From positions 310,001-374,000 of the forward strand of contig NW_019774648.1 of NCBI RefSeq assembly GCF_001039355.2: a stretch of DNA of 64,000 bases. The letters are read 5' to 3'. Shown here in pieces: positions 1-14,500 of this stretch (position 1 is the stretch's first letter; the number at the start of each line of letters is the position of its first letter). Below the pieces are notes generated by a model. That model saw only the letters and a list, made by a program, of their open reading frames with translations. It did not search any database and was not told the origin of the DNA. Source of the DNA: Lingula anatina (lineage: Eukaryota > Brachiopoda > Lingulata > Lingulida > Lingulidae). A program made the translations under genes and the position numbers.

Positions 1-609
1 CCAATTAAATAATTCTACTCGAATGCAGAATCAAAGTGAGATAGTTTCCCCTCAACTATTTGCAAATTGGACACTAAAAGTAAACAGATGAGTGTATGCA
101 GCAAAACTAATTTACATATGAATATATTCATATAAAATACGAAAATGATGTTTACATGTAAATCGAAACAAAATTTAAAAAATCATGAAAAAATTAATTC
201 ACGTTAACTACACATCTCCCGTTGTTAGTGGCTGTGAATGCGACAGGAGTCCAGCTAGACGGCTGATCCAAGTCAACTGAACTTGGTAGTTACCAAGGAT
301 GCATCGGGTGAGATTCAACGGTGTACGATGCGTCAGGAAGCAGACTTGTAGATATCATGCAGAAGCTGGTAAATTATTCAGTTCAGCTTATGTTCATCGG
401 GTATGCAGTATTTTTCTTGTAGTGGATCCACCGTTTCCTTTTATATTACATTTTTGACACAAATGCTTAAAACAACATTTTTTCAAAGATATAATTCACT
501 GCTTAGGCCATATAACATTGATAAGCTTGTTTATGAAAGGCGACTCACTGTTAACAGGGTCGGTAGAAAACATTTATCTTTGTTTTAGTTTTAACACGTA
601 ATGTGTTTC

Positions 610-650
<41 letters not shown>

Positions 651-2493
651 TCTAGAGAAGTCCCACGTGTTTTGCACTCATCAGAAACTAGGTTATCAAG
701 ATTTAGAAATCTAATCCACCTACTTCAGTTAATTTGAACAAATTAGAACACGGCACGTCTTATAATCAATATAGAGTTTTCTGCAGGTGTCAAATAAAGT
801 CATGGTCTGGGACGATGATATTGCCTCAAATTACAAGGCAAAACGCTCTCGTGTAACTTATAGCGCACTGTGGTCGTTTCAATATACATGTACAACGCAA
901 AGAACTATGAGGTAATCAGTCAAGAAACATCCACATTGTGCTTCGACGAGTCCCAGAAAGTACCAATGAGGTAAAATATCACAGCTGCCTGAGTGTAGAT
1001 AAATGTCTGGTTTCAACAAGGCCTGTTTGTGGGTAGTTTCGTGACAAAAAGTACAGGAAAGAGAGTGATTCATTGTTTATAATTACTCCATAGGTACATG
1101 ATACTGCTTTGGACTTTTACTTCTTCATCCGCTTTTCGAGGAGATGCTTGTTTTGCGTGTTGCAAAGTGCATTTTAAGCGTTCTGCACTAAGAAATCTAT
1201 AAGAAAAAGGGCTTGTATCTTGCCCTGTGGCTGCTGTATTTAGTACAGGACAATTTTGTACATTGCCTGAAGCTTTTGCGCCGCTTTAACCAATTTGCAC
1301 GATTAAATCTAAGTAAGATTCAAATAGCACGGGGAAGGGCAATCAAGTTCAAAACAACCCCAACAACTTTCATCACGCTAAATTCCAAGCCACCGCACGT
1401 TAACTCTATAGTATAGGGTATAATAAGGAGAGGTGTCACTGACAGTAACAAACATGACCAAGCCTAATCTACCACTGCGTGATTCTCCCGGTGATTCTAC
1501 AAGCAAGCGGCACTTCTTTCTTTTATTGTCCTGAATTCCCTAACCCCGTTTTGCTAAGCATTAAAGGGATAATAACTCTTCGTATGAGATCTATATTTCA
1601 CAATAAAAACATTGTAAACAACTCATAGAAATATAATATATTCTGTTTTACCACAAAAAAGGCAGTTATAGCTGTTATTCTGATATCTGAGCTTGTCTTC
1701 AGACCACGTGACCTCCATTGATGGCTATACTCTGTTATAATCTCTTAAGAGATTTTAACAAAAAACCAAACTTTTTAGAAAAAAACCAGGGACTAACTTT
1801 GAATGTACAAATAGATTCATTGACCATTGGTAAGTATGGGAAAATTGTTGTTTACTCCTGGAAAATTCATTTTTTGGCAAAAGTTATTATCCCTTTAATT
1901 ATTCAGGTACATATCCATTCACTGCTCATTTACAGAGTCAATCTAACTTGTAACATACACTCTTGGCCACAAAGGTTGTCCAACATCTAATCCCATGGAT
2001 TATTACTTACAAATGATCATCTTACAACTGTAAATCGTTTTATACAATGCTAGATATTCCAGATCACGTATCTATCTGATTTATGGTACAGAAAATACAA
2101 AATACCGGTGAAGATATTCATATTTTATACCATTTATTCGAATCCATAACATGTTTCCCCTCAAATCTGATGTTGTACAGTGATTTCAAAGGTAAACAAA
2201 TCTGCATAAAATTAAAAAGACACTACGAAAAGTCACCAAATTTACACATCAGGATATCCTCTTTAAAGGTCACGTGTCAAATAGAGTGTGTGTCTAGCGC
2301 GTACTGTAATTATCTCCTGTAGGCGGCGCAACATGCCTCCGACAAGGGTTACGATCTGCTTTGCGGGATATTGACCCATCCTTCTTTAAAAGCTTGATGA
2401 AGTTGGTCCTGGTAATTAGCGGGTTGCTTCTTCTCTGCGCCGTGCACTCCAAACCACCCCACGTTGGCTTAATAGGGTATCAGGACTCAAAGG
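1..2493. other. Gene-poor stretch, no supported gene
   Basis: I see no conserved coding exon here. Open frames are short, unspliced and of random-looking composition. An (AAT)n microsatellite lies at 611-651. The sequence is AT-rich noncoding DNA typical of an animal intergenic region. Confidence 0.6.
611..651. repeat. (AAT)n microsatellite
   Basis: About 13 uninterrupted AAT units are visible. Confidence 0.95.
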
Positions 2494-2663
2494 CCCCATT
2501 TAGAAAAGGGGGCTAACTAGTCCGAGGGTCAAATATGACCGACCCACTTGAATACTTCCCCATGGGATATATATCATTGTCTATTAGCGGATTAGACGGC
2601 AAACTATGTAGTGGGTCGCCATATTTGACCCTCGAACTAGTTAGTCTCCTATTCTAAATGGGG
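2494..2663. mobile_element. Palindromic MITE-like element, copy A
   Basis: A 170-bp inverted repeat. The left end ccccatttagaa and the right end ttctaaatgggg are reverse complements. Inside them the arms share actaactagt, then c or t, cgagggtcaaatatg. The arms continue inward with only a short central spacer (around tatatatcattgtc). No transposase is present, so this is a non-autonomous element. A diverged copy lies at 41806-41973 with the same internal order of words. A clear target-site duplication is not visible. Confidence 0.8.
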
Positions 2664-5600
2664 CTAATGATTGTTGTTTCATGCTGAGAAAATCGTGTTT
2701 CTACAACAAATCACTCACCAGAATAGAACTGTGAGCAAGTGTGTTGTCACGATGAAGCATGTGTGTCCCTGCAGTTTTCTTTTGCGAATGGAATGAAATA
2801 TCTGTTGAGAATTTTACAGAAAAATGCCCCAATAACTTTCTATCCCAGAAGTAATAATGTATTAAAACCATGGGCCTGGGATGCTCTTCAAACGCGGGCT
2901 CATCTGACACCTCATGCGATCTTATCCTACACGCACCCTTCCAAGAGGCATTCTGTAATATTAACCCTTGATAGGAAGAAAGATAAAATTTGATCCTTCA
3001 GCAAAACCAACTTGATTCCAGTAGTGGTTGACCAGATTCCGTTACCTTTGAGATTACTGAACGTAACATTCTCCACTAATATCTAGCTTCATTTGAAAGA
3101 GTTGACTTCGGGGAAACTCTGGGCTTCATCGTGAACATGTATTATTTGTGCTTGATGCGTCAAAATAAATTGATCATACTTACACATGTAGAGCAATAAA
3201 GTTTGCTGATGCGTTTTTTTTCTTTCAAAACAAAACCAGTTTTTGTTATCACTTAACTTCATAGAATTTGACAATTTAATGTCTTAAAGATTTAACAAGT
3301 ATAATTTGTAAAAAGACATCACATATCATACGATTTGTTCCTACGTTTATTTGTGACCTCGACCCAGATTATCGCACTAGTAAAAAAAAAACAAAATCAC
3401 CACTCGTTTATCGTTGGAATTATTTTGAAAGCAACTAACGCCAGTAGTGACATTAATCGTCTTGCATGCTCATACATATTGTATTCATCTTTTTTTGTAT
3501 GTTTTCTTTTTTTCTTTCTTTCTTTTGATATTTGATACTGGGAAAATAAAGAATTCCTCTTTTTACACACAGGTTTTGAAAAAAGTCAGATTTATTTCTA
3601 CGTGCATGATTTAACACACAGATTGAGTAGGAAAACTTCGAAAAAGTATCCGAGTTTAAAGGGCCAGTTTTGAACATTTTCTTTCCTGAGGAAGTGATTT
3701 GCACGCGATGGTAATGATACACGCCTGTCGAAAAAGGAAAAGAGTTGACCGTTATAGCAACAGCGTGACGTGCAAAGGCAATATGGTTTTTTAAACTCAA
3801 TCATCTGGAACCATTTAGATATGGAAATAAAAAACCTCGGATACAAAGCAAGTAAGAACTTAGGCTGTAAATGAATAAAAATTTATTTATATCTCCCCCA
3901 TCCTTCTACAGAGCTGCGGCATACAGTACGATTCATACAAACGACAAGAAACACCCCAGAAGAAGAATATTTGTTACTCGGTCAATCCAGACCACCTTTA
4001 TTAAGATTGAATTTAATCGGTGAAATATACATAAGTAAATGAAACAAATTCACTTTATTTCAAAAATAGCATAAGTAATTAATGTATAGTCGGAATCAAA
4101 ACCCATGTGTGTGTGTGTGTGTGTGTGTGTGTCTGTGTGTGTTACAAACACTACTTTGTACAGGATTCGAGTGACAACATTATGTGTGCTTTGAACAAGA
4201 TACTCAACACAACCATTAACTTTTTCTCCCTTAACTGGATGAACAGTCGCGTACAGATTTTGTTCATAACCCACCTACACTCTTGCTAAAATGATGGATT
4301 TTTTTTTTTTTTTTTTTTTTTTGGAAATTAGACATAAAATCATTATTTCAAAGTCCACTGAGATAACTGTCACAAAAATTGATATAATTACCTGAAGCAA
4401 TGACCAATAAACAATTTTCAAGTTGAGAAAGTGGACAAAATTGATTAATATACAATGGGAGGTTACAATTGTGCACCATGTACAATATATCTGTACAGAA
4501 TGGCAAACAGCGTGTACACTGGTGTTGTCCATCATATTGAAAAGTTGGCAATGCCGCGTCCCAAAAGGAGAGCTGGGTAACTTTTGGGGATGTAGATTTC
4601 TGGGCGCAAACAAAGAAAAACTGCTGTTTGCAATGGAATCGCGCAAGGAACTGTCTGTATACCACCCCGCGGCATCGTACAGAGTAACCTTTGCGGTCAT
4701 GCATCAGCACTGATGTTCCCCGTAAAACTACAGCCTGAGAGGGTCGTATGATCTACCAGATGTGCCGTCGAAAAAGAACATAATGGGCATCTTCTCTGAG
4801 GGGCAGATGGCAAAAAAAGACACATCAAATCCTGGGTTCCAAGAGTAAACAACAGACTCATGATGCGTGGCCTGGGCAAAGCAGTACTTCTAAGAAATCC
4901 TTTTTTGACCCAAAAGAGGAAGAACTGCCACTAAGAATGGATCCTACAACGTCATTGTCATCAAATGCGCCATTGGAGTCAAGTCTGGTTTTCTGTTAAA
5001 GCGAGATTCCTTCTTCGTAGTGTTGTTAGCAGACTCATTGTTTCTTGTCAAGTTCGGGGTAGGTTTGCTGAAAACTGTGTGGTGAGAACAGTTGCCCACA
5101 TTTGCTTCTTCCTATAAATGGCCGATAGCTTACCAAATTTATAATCGATCACCAGAAGGAACCCAGAGAATAAAATAAACTGTTTAAACAAAATATTTCG
5201 TCCTAGTCTGTACTTGTTTAAATAGCAGATGCATTCTCTTTGAATATCTTATCATTTTAGCATGAGTATATATTGTAATCGAACCATTTCATTACTATTG
5301 GTTATTAAGGGGTTCGATACGTTGTTAAGGCTTAGATTTGGCAATGCAGCCTTCCCGTTCCTTTTATATCAAATACTTATCCTGATATAAGGGCATAAAA
5401 TTCACTTTTAACCCCCCCCCCCACTCCATGCAGATTTGCACACAAGATGGCCAGACGTCAGTTTTGCTGCTATGTAAATTGGTGTTCGACAGTGATCGGT
5501 TTCCGACGTAACTCTGTAACTAAGTAAGATGTTATCATGGAAATTGGCTTGGTTGACGCCCAAGATGTGAATTACAATATTATTGGGTGCCAGCATTTGG

Positions 5601-8600
5601 TTTAACATTTTCGTTTAGGACATATGAGCCTGCTGTTACGATGTTCCATTAAATCATTTGCGTTGATAAAATCAGAAGCAATTTTGCAAGCCTTTCAAGT
5701 AAACATCCTGGCACCGACTTGCAGTGCGTATTGTTGTTATTTCTGCTATTAAAAAAGGCCTCAAATCAGTATTGGTAGTATTGGTAGCCGGTCAGGTAAA
5801 GGAGATATGTATAACAGTTTTCACCCCCCCCCCCAAAAAAAAAGTGAAATAAATAAAAATAAAAAGGCTGTTGTGCCAAAAGCTTAAATAAGCAAATTCA
5901 CGCCGATGTATTTTCGATGTGACAACATTATCTCATAACATTTCATGATCATTTCCTCGTGATCGTAACGTATCGAACCCTCTTATGTAACTCAATTATC
6001 ACATTTAATAAAATATATTATGAGTACATGTATGATAAAACACCAAAATTTTACAGTACTTCCCTTTACACCATAAAGGAAACAGATTATATAAAACAAG
6101 GACCCAAAGACATTCATTAAATCTTTATCTAACTTTCATAAAGTCTGTTTGCTTCCACTCTAATAGCCAGGAAGTTTTGGTTAACAGGGAGATCAGTTCA
6201 AAAGAAAAATATAAATACTTACATATACATGTAAATATGCATATCATCAAAGAACACTGCTAAATAAAGTTATCTGAATTTGCAGTAAAGCCGAATTCGA
6301 AACATCGTCCTTACTGACAACCTTGCAAATTTACATGGCAATTAATTCCATGCCTAGCCTAACTATAACTTGGTTCGAATGAAAAATAACACAGATATAC
6401 AAAACCCAACTATAGTCTTAAACCTTTCAATTGACAAAATATACTGAATGGTACAGTGTAAATAGAAACATAGGAATATGACGGGAACTAATGTTCAGTA
6501 ACTTTAATTTTACATAGAACAAAAGCTAGCTGTGCGTTGATCATCAAAATAAATAAATAAATAAATAAATAAATATATATATTAATTAATTAATAAATTA
6601 ATGCCAGTGGTCAAGGTGCTGCTGGTGTTTGTATTCACCATGGCGTTGTTCCAATAAGAGACAGTATCGCTACCTAATCTTGTCTATGGCATAATTGAAA
6701 TTGGAGTCGGAATGATTAGACTGTTCGGGCGTGTAATTAGCACTCATGTTGAATGATGCTGCTGCCGATTGAATCTGATATGAAATTGGTATGTGCATTA
6801 TATATCAAAAGTAAAAGTGCAGTAGTGCAAACCTAATTGTAGTCAACAATCAACAGAGAGATAGAACATGATTGAATTTGGAGTTGACAGTTCGTACTCT
6901 TTAATTGCCTTTAGGTGATTATTTTTACGAATTCATCCCTTTTTCCTCCGAACAGTTACCTATCAAAAATAAGTACCGCATTCTTCAACTAGCTAATCTA
7001 CTTTGAGTAGTACTTTTAAAAAGGGATTACCCTCAGAACGTCATTCGAGTGGAATGAATGGTATTTCCGCAATCATTTCCTACACGAACATCTGCATTCT
7101 GTGTTATATTTCCTGGGGTTGACTGATTCCACGCAATTTGGACCAGTCATCAATAACCTTGCATCGTTTTCTTTATTTTCTTGTCAGCAATGACGATAAG
7201 GCTCTGCAGTAAGCATCTAGTAAATAATTTTTTTAGTTATGTAATTGCCATTTCAATGATTTTGTCTATCTATAAATAATGAAAGCGAACTGTTGGCGAG
7301 GTGGATTCCATTAAAACGGATAATGATACTTGTCTTAATGGTCAATGTCAACTTCAGTTTTCCAACTTACGCAAAGGGCTAAATGAACTCATTTTCAATG
7401 AAAAACTTCAAACTTTTCATTACTTACCACTAAGTGGCTTTGTATTCAAACTACAGTGTAGTTCTTTTATGCTGTTTTATTACTATATGTAATATTTTAG
7501 TCATAAATTGCTCATCAGTTATAAAATGCCATCTATTTTGACACAAACGTTTAGTCTACCAGCGCTTAAGCAAAGCAGATTCGCTTCAGCTATTTGCTAG
7601 ATTTATACTGTTCATACATCTATATCCGAAACGCCGAGAAACTCTTAACTTACAGTTCAAAGCAATACTAGTGGTTGGTATGCAAAACGATGTACCTTGG
7701 CTCACCCTTCCACGCTGCCTCGCTTTATATATATATATATATATATATATAACTTTAGATATTTTATTACTTCAAACCTGGGTAGTTTTTCTGTCACAAG
7801 TGTGAAGCTAGTAGCACAGAACTATAGTTTTTACGAATGCTATTATAGTAAAAGGAACCCTGACAGCTGAACAAATTTTATTTCTCATTTTCATTTCCTA
7901 CAGTCGCCCATAGCTTCACAAATTATTGTAATCCAATAAGACTGTTGCAAGTGGCTAGAGGAAAATAATTAACTAGATTGCTGACAAAAATTGTTTACAT
8001 ACATTGTTCTCATTATTAATAACTTGTTTATATAGGTTTGGAATATCTGTATTGCTCTAATTTTATTTTTGAAAAACGTGTTTGATGACTGCCATTAAAG
8101 ATCGAATAACTAAAGGCATTGGTGTATGTCTGTACGTGCAAATATAATCTAAAGGTCGCATTCCTATGTAAACCTTGCTGGCAAGCGGCTCTGTGGCTTA
8201 AAGCACCGAAATAGCAGTTTCATTCTACTATGAACACGTCTGACAGCCAATTCCACGTATATAGTATAATAACTTTAAGATTTTTTTTTCATGTTCAAAT
8301 TAGACCTATGGCATATCGTGATATTTTTCAAGTATGCAAGTATTCAGGAAGAGTGTCTGACATTCAAACTAACGACAACCATTGCTTTTAAATATAAATG
8401 AATAAATAGATAAAACTCATTTCGTAATGAAAATGATTATACTGAATCCATGACTCAGCTTCGAATGTGAGAGATCATCATAAAGGTTGTGCCTTAGCCA
8501 TGCAAAATACCACACACAAGCATGTCTGTTCCTTCAGGAAACCATCCATCAAATACGTTGAAAATCCATGGAAATTTATCTTTCAGACACCATGCGTTTT

Positions 8601-9003
8601 ATCGCAAGTTTACATTGTTCAGCGTTTGTTGCAATACTGTCTGAACAGTAGTATATACTACATGTCTATGTTATATTAGTAAATTGCACAGTCTAGTACC
8701 ATAAGTACTTACTGCGCAGAGTGCAGAATACTCAGGTTTATACACATAAACGATTTAAATGTTCTTAAATCATTTCACTTGGCTAAAAACATGTCTGATG
8801 GGCGAAAGTGACATGCAAGATGCAAGTCGTAAACCAAGCAAGTGATATTCAATTTTCTTTCGTTTTTAAGATTAGGCCCCTTCTGCGTTACATGTTGATG
8901 ATATGTATCTGGTATTAAATTCGCGTTACTTACGAGCTATTTCCAATGGCCTTTATTTCTGAGTACAAGCGCTCTAGGATACCGAGTGATTTATTCAAGA
9001 TAT
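2664..9003. other. Gene-poor stretch with simple repeats
   Basis: No supported gene. Visible items are a (GT)n tract at 4106-4142, a 24-base T run at 4299-4322, an 11-base C run at 5412-5422, AATA/TA-rich repeat at 6547-6600 and (TA)n at 7726-7752. Short open frames here have no recognisable family, no splice context and mostly overlap one another on both strands. Confidence 0.6.
4106..4142. repeat. (GT)n microsatellite
   Basis: Dinucleotide repeat with one C interruption near 4133. It creates spurious Cys-Val and Thr-His open frames on the two strands. Confidence 0.95.
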
Positions 9004-11318
9004 CTAAAATTTATCACACTCATCTTCTCTCTCTACCTGCAGATCATTTCGTGCAAGTGGAAAAGTGATCTTATCGTCAGTTACATTCGTCTTTTTTGAG
9101 GAGTTAACCGCCTCTGGATTTCCAGCACTGACAGATATGGTACGCCTCTTGCTGGAGTGGAGAACGGTAAGCGGACGAGCAGTGAAACACTTGCTTTGGA
9201 ATATCATGAAAATATACGGATTCACACAAGAGTTTGCGACTGCAGCGCCACCACCGATGGCATTCCAGACAGGGTCAAGGATTCGCGGGTCCCCAAATGT
9301 CAAAATCATTTCCACAACATGATACGGACAGCTACATATGATAAATGTTAGCACAATAACAATCGTCATCAACAATGTTTTGATTTTGGCCCTACCTAAC
9401 GAGTAAGACGGGGTTGCCGTTAGAAAAACCCGACTTCGATTGCTATCCAACAGCCTTTTATTGTTGTCCTGCAAAGACGCTTTCCGTCGAATTGTACAAA
9501 ATATGCGAATGTAGAAGACGAGCAAGAGTAGAAGGGGGATGTAGAACACTATGAGTGAGGCGTAGGTTATATAGAGCTTCCTGTGCCAGGGAGGTTTGGT
9601 ACGGAAGATATTTTCACACACTGTAGTACCGTTATCGTTTCTGGTGTGGAACACCGCAATCAATGGAGTGGACATAAGCGCCGCCAGCGACCAACCGACT
9701 AACGTGCTACGGAGGACCTGGAAATAAGAAAAAAAGCTTTTAAGGAGCGTTTGACGGGCATCTGAATCTATTCTAGTTCTCGAGTAATGAGCCCGGCTTT
9801 ATCACGCAACGCGTGCCGGCCTCGTCACGCGACCAATGCACATTTATCGGGCAAATGGGTAAAAGATTGCAACATAATTCTGGATTTGTCAACTGACCAT
9901 ACTTTTCTTACGCGATGGTATGACACTGAACAAATTTGCTGAGATGCAACCAACATCGTTTTAATTAAGGCGAGACAGATGTTAATCTTACAAACAATAA
10001 AACATTTATCTTAAAGAGGAAACAATAGTTTGCGGAACATGGACTTGTGATCACTGAATGCAATAAACCTCTCATTAATACCATTATTTACAATAGTATT
10101 GACATTCACGCATATTCATAGTGATAGCCGTTTCAAGAGTGTGTAAATGATAATGTTGATATAATTGCCTTATTTGTTTAAAGTGACTTGCCAGGCCCCT
10201 TTGTTCTTGTCATTTTTCTGTTGTTTAATTTCATTTTGAAGATGATGTGTCATTTTAATAACAGTGTCAATAACATGATCAATACATTTAAACATTGTCA
10301 TTTAGTTCCTGAAATTTCCTTCGCATCGTGCGAAGTTCTTCGGTCTGTTTTTCTTGGTTTAAACATTGCTTTTCAGAAAAGCATCTCGTAGTTATTTTCA
10401 TTAATCTATGGATGGTTTCACTATGTTTAATTGACCAATGCATTATAAATTAATGAAGCAAGAGAACCTGTAAGTTATCATCACTTAGATTATATAATGT
10501 ACAGGAAAGACCAAATGTGCGACGAAAATGCTCCTACAAGGACAATACAATCAATACAATCGGGTGCTTCAAAACCAACGAACCTGTTAGGACATAAAGC
10601 TGTACCTGTACAAGCATTTCGGCTATGAGTTTAGGTGTTTGCATTAGGGAAATTGCATAAAATGTGACTCTTTCAGTCACGTCAGTGACACACAAATTTT
10701 GTGTAATATTTGCACAACTGTATTATAACCCGTTTTAACTACTGTTGATTTTTGACACATTGGGAGTATAATGATATAAATTACCAAATATAACGGGGGA
10801 GTCTGGAATATATAGATATTACACAAAATATGATGGCCACTTTTTTGCAGAATGGCCAGAAAACATACGAACATACTATAACTTACTGAAAACCGCGCCT
10901 TAAGAGGGCTGGTAATGGCCTGGTGTCGGTCAAAAGCTAGAAGGGTCACCATAAAAGAGCTCGACATCATGGCAAAACTTTGTAAGAATTTGACATTCCT
11001 ACAGAGGAAATCTCCAGCTATCCACTCTCTGCTCGGCATACACTCCCATATCAACTGGGAAACACATGCGACATCAACTACCAGCCAATCCGCCAAGGTG
11101 ACGTGCAGGATAAGTTTATTCACTCTAGATTTCCGTCGCCTGTCTCTCCACAAACAGAAGAACGCTCCAAGAATTCCAATGGTACCTATGGCGATTTCCA
11201 CAGCCAGAACGATGAGTCTAGTCGGAACGTGGAACAGAGCGTCCGAGGGGTTCATTCCATTGGAAACATCATCGTTACGTGTGTCATTTGTCGAATTTGT
11301 CACCTCTATCCAAATCAT
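9004..11318 (-). CDS. Rhodopsin-class GPCR, vasopressin/GnRH-receptor-like superfamily
   Basis: Coding exons on the minus strand are 11318-10887 and 9717-9004, joined in phase 0 across an intron with gtaagt donor and ttccag acceptor, giving 381 residues. An in-frame TAA two codons before the ATG supports the start. The N-terminus carries N-S-T and N-D-T glycosylation sites. Seven hydrophobic segments are seen: TM2 with LADW, TM3 after FLC (the disulphide Cys) ending in DRH, TM4 with GW, TM5 with a Pro, TM6 with CSCPYHV, TM7 with NSCVNPYIF. The TM6 stretch KIKTLLMTIVIVLTFI and TM7 NSCxNPxIF recall vasopressin/oxytocin and invertebrate GnRH/AKH-type receptors; the ligand cannot be told. A likely 3' splice site at 11581 suggests a 5' UTR exon 11580-11319. 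DRH and NPxxF replace the usual DRY and NPxxY. It should act as a plasma-membrane neuropeptide receptor coupled to a G protein (inference). Confidence 0.85.
9718..10886 (-). other. GPCR intron
   Basis: A 1.17-kb intron at the end of TM3/second intracellular loop. It contains no other feature I can support. Confidence 0.8.
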
Positions 11319-11580
11319 GTTTTACTTTTCAGGAACGTTTGTGCAGTTGAGAACTAGATAATTGCTTCCCTGCGCCCCCAATCCGTGTCATGCACGTCAA
11401 ATGCGTCGATGTCTTTCTGAAAAGAATCTTTTTCTGCCTCATAAGTCAGTCCTCCTTACTCAAGACACGGACAGCAATGTTGTCTCATTGTTCTCTCCCA
11501 GGCATCCGCTTTTGTACGAAAACCCATCAGTGCGGTACGAGATCGATAACTGAACAGTAAACACCGTTGGCTGGAATTAC

Positions 11581-14500
11581 CTGAAAATGGTGGAAAATAT
11601 GATTAGCACAGTTACAACACCAGCATGCAACAGATGGGATTTTGTGTTTTCAACTTCTGATTTAAACTCAGTTGATAAAATAATGATGCTTACAACATGT
11701 TAATAATACGCCCGTGCTGCTATGTGCAATATCCGTTTTGACGCATTTTGTGATAATAGGTGATGCGTTCACATTGCTGGCCCGTTTCAAATCCGCTCAC
11801 TTCAAATTCATTTATGATGTCATTTAGATCACTACTCTGGAGAATTAAAACCTTCATTGTTTTTCCTAAGATACACTGCTTAATTTAGGCTTACGTACGT
11901 ATCACACATACTTCAATGCAAGATGTTGCAGATTAATGGGAAAACTAATAATGTATTTTTGATAGCATACATCAAAGGTGTCTTGTGAAATCGTCGGAAA
12001 AAGGAAATGAAACAATCGTCAAAAACTCTTGACGTTGAGGATCGTGGCAAATGTTAGTCCTAATATAACGTGATATATAATACATAACGTGAACTCTTTA
12101 AGATCGAGGGTGTTCAAGTCATTACTATGTAGCCACATACTGTAAAATCATTTTTAAAATCCGAAAACACTCATGGTGTCATTCATTTTTTAAAATGGTT
12201 GTAATTAATTATCCAAACATCATTTGCAACTATATATAATTAGTTTAAAAATGAAAAAATAGAAATACCACGTCAAATTCATTCCTTTTTTTTGCAAAAT
12301 AGTCCCCACATATGTTTTGTGTTGGGCAATTTCATTTCTATGATTTCTATATCGACCCAAAATTTTTGGAAAAAGAAAGGAATGTTGGTGGTCCGAAATC
12401 CATCCCTTGGTAGCTTTGGCAATGTATGTATATATGATTCTCTTTAAATCCGAAAATACAAAACTGCAATTGGTTGAAAATGAGGTCCCTTGTGTCTGTT
12501 TGCTGTCTATGTCTGTTATGTAAGAAATCCAATCACCCGCAGTCTCGTCATCTTTGTAGACAACTTGAAATTTATCTCTGTGTAAATGACGTAAACGTTG
12601 GCATGTATTGTTAGTCCCGTAGTTGCTCTGCAACCTCGTAATTGACGACCGTTATATTTAATTCATCATTTGCACTGTCCTAGAGTAATAACATGTTGGC
12701 ATACACGAGTCATTTGAAATGGAAGAAACAAATGTCATCTTGTTTATCTCAGTGGTGCTGACGCGTCAAGTAGAGTATAACGTGCCAACTGTGATACGCG
12801 CCGTTCATTTCTCGTCATTACAATGACTCCATCATAAAAGCAACAAGCTAAGTCGTTGAATTTACAGTTGTTTCAATTCTCATGCGTCGCTGCAGAATTT
12901 AATATCTATACACTTCTTACTGTTGTGATTTCGTTACATAGCTTTATGCAGGTTATGCCGATATAGGCTACGTATTGTTTGTCGACTACGTTAATACCAT
13001 GCCCCCCCCCTCCCTAAAAGAAAAATTAGATCATCGCTAAACTTGTTGTAATTTGACATTTCGTATTATTCTTAAACAAGGTTTTTAGTTAAATCTTGCT
13101 TGTTTTCGAAGATAATTCGACTAGTTTTGAGAAGTTTTGTCGAAAAGATGCTGTCGTTTCCGTTCATGTCTTCCTCATCATTTCCTCGTCATTGTACGTC
13201 TCTCCGATTCCTAGAATCCCTATGTAGTTGTGATTTTTATTGATTGAAATATATTTAATCAATTTTTCTCATCTTTTCAGGAGTGTCTCCTCACCCTCAT
13301 TATCTTTCCATCACCCCTGAGAAGTCGATATAAAACCGTTGGTCTGTATGCAAGCAATTTCGGTCAATTGAAGCTTCAAGTATTATCATTCTTTAGCCTT
13401 AGCTAGTTGATGATGGATGAATAAAAGCTGGTCATATTCGTTGAAGCATAGAAAACCCCATATATTGCCTGATGAAGGATCGGATTTTTCTTTTCAAAAC
13501 ATCAAACTAACCATCAACAAACTTCAGGCTTTCCATGTGCTTCCTTTCTCTCTCTCTTTCCCTTTCTCTTACGCACACGCTCACAACATTGATCGGAGAC
13601 GTAAAATGTTATTGATGCTGGCTTGGTATTCAGACAAAAATTAATCATTGTATTATCTTTCACATGTCTGATTATCTGATCAAATCACCTTTTACTCGTA
13701 TTTTACACAGAGTGGCACTACGTCCATGTGGACGAGCGTAATCCCATCAAAATCCGTTTTTCTCCTTTTTACGTAAAATGGTGCAAAATCTACCTCCCAA
13801 GACAATTCCGAGGCGCAATTCAATTGCGCAGATCAAAGGATAGCATGTCAATTGATTCGCAGTCTTCCGTCAGGACACGACTTCAACTCAGTCTCAAAGC
13901 TGTTAGGGATCTGCTGGGTGATTTAACAGTTAATTGACAGTCACTGTGACGGTCAGACTTCTTGGAACCATGTTTGGCTTAATAATTCTATGTTTAAGCC
14001 AGAAAATAGAGGGAATAAGGAAAGGTCAGAAATGCCCACGGGACGTTTTAGGTGCTAATAGCCAATATCTAGTGTTGAAAACGATCGTTTTATTAGATAT
14101 CTCCTGGCTTAAATTTGTTAGAAAAACAGAGACCGTTAAAGAGAGCACCTGCGAAGTATTATGGCACAGAAAGCCATCTTCTCATGACCACGCCTGTTTC
14201 TTTTAATCAAATCAGAGGTTTAAAAACTCATTCTTATCGGCAACGTTCGGTCGCTGATTTTTCACCTTCGCTTATCTGGGCAGATAAGAACAAATCAGGC
14301 CTGCGCTTTTTATAAATTTCCGCAGGTTTCGGCTTTATTTGCTGAATTTACCGTTTTAAGATAACGTTTTCGGCTGTCAACTTGATATTTCATTCAATCT
14401 AGATAATAAGTCAGTTGATGCGCATCTCTGTGCAATTGGTGTGTAATTTGCATATCAATTTTTTTTTGCAATATTTTTGCCAAATAACATTTATGTAGCA

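Noticed and set aside
3453-3800. 115-residue minus-strand open frame
   Set aside because: Composition looks random and the end is a poly-Lys reading of a T/C-rich tract.
4050-4289. Cys-Val and Thr-His repeat open frames
   Set aside because: They are readings of the (GT)n tract.
10915-11361. 148-residue plus-strand open frame
   Set aside because: Antisense to the first GPCR coding exon, with no family features.
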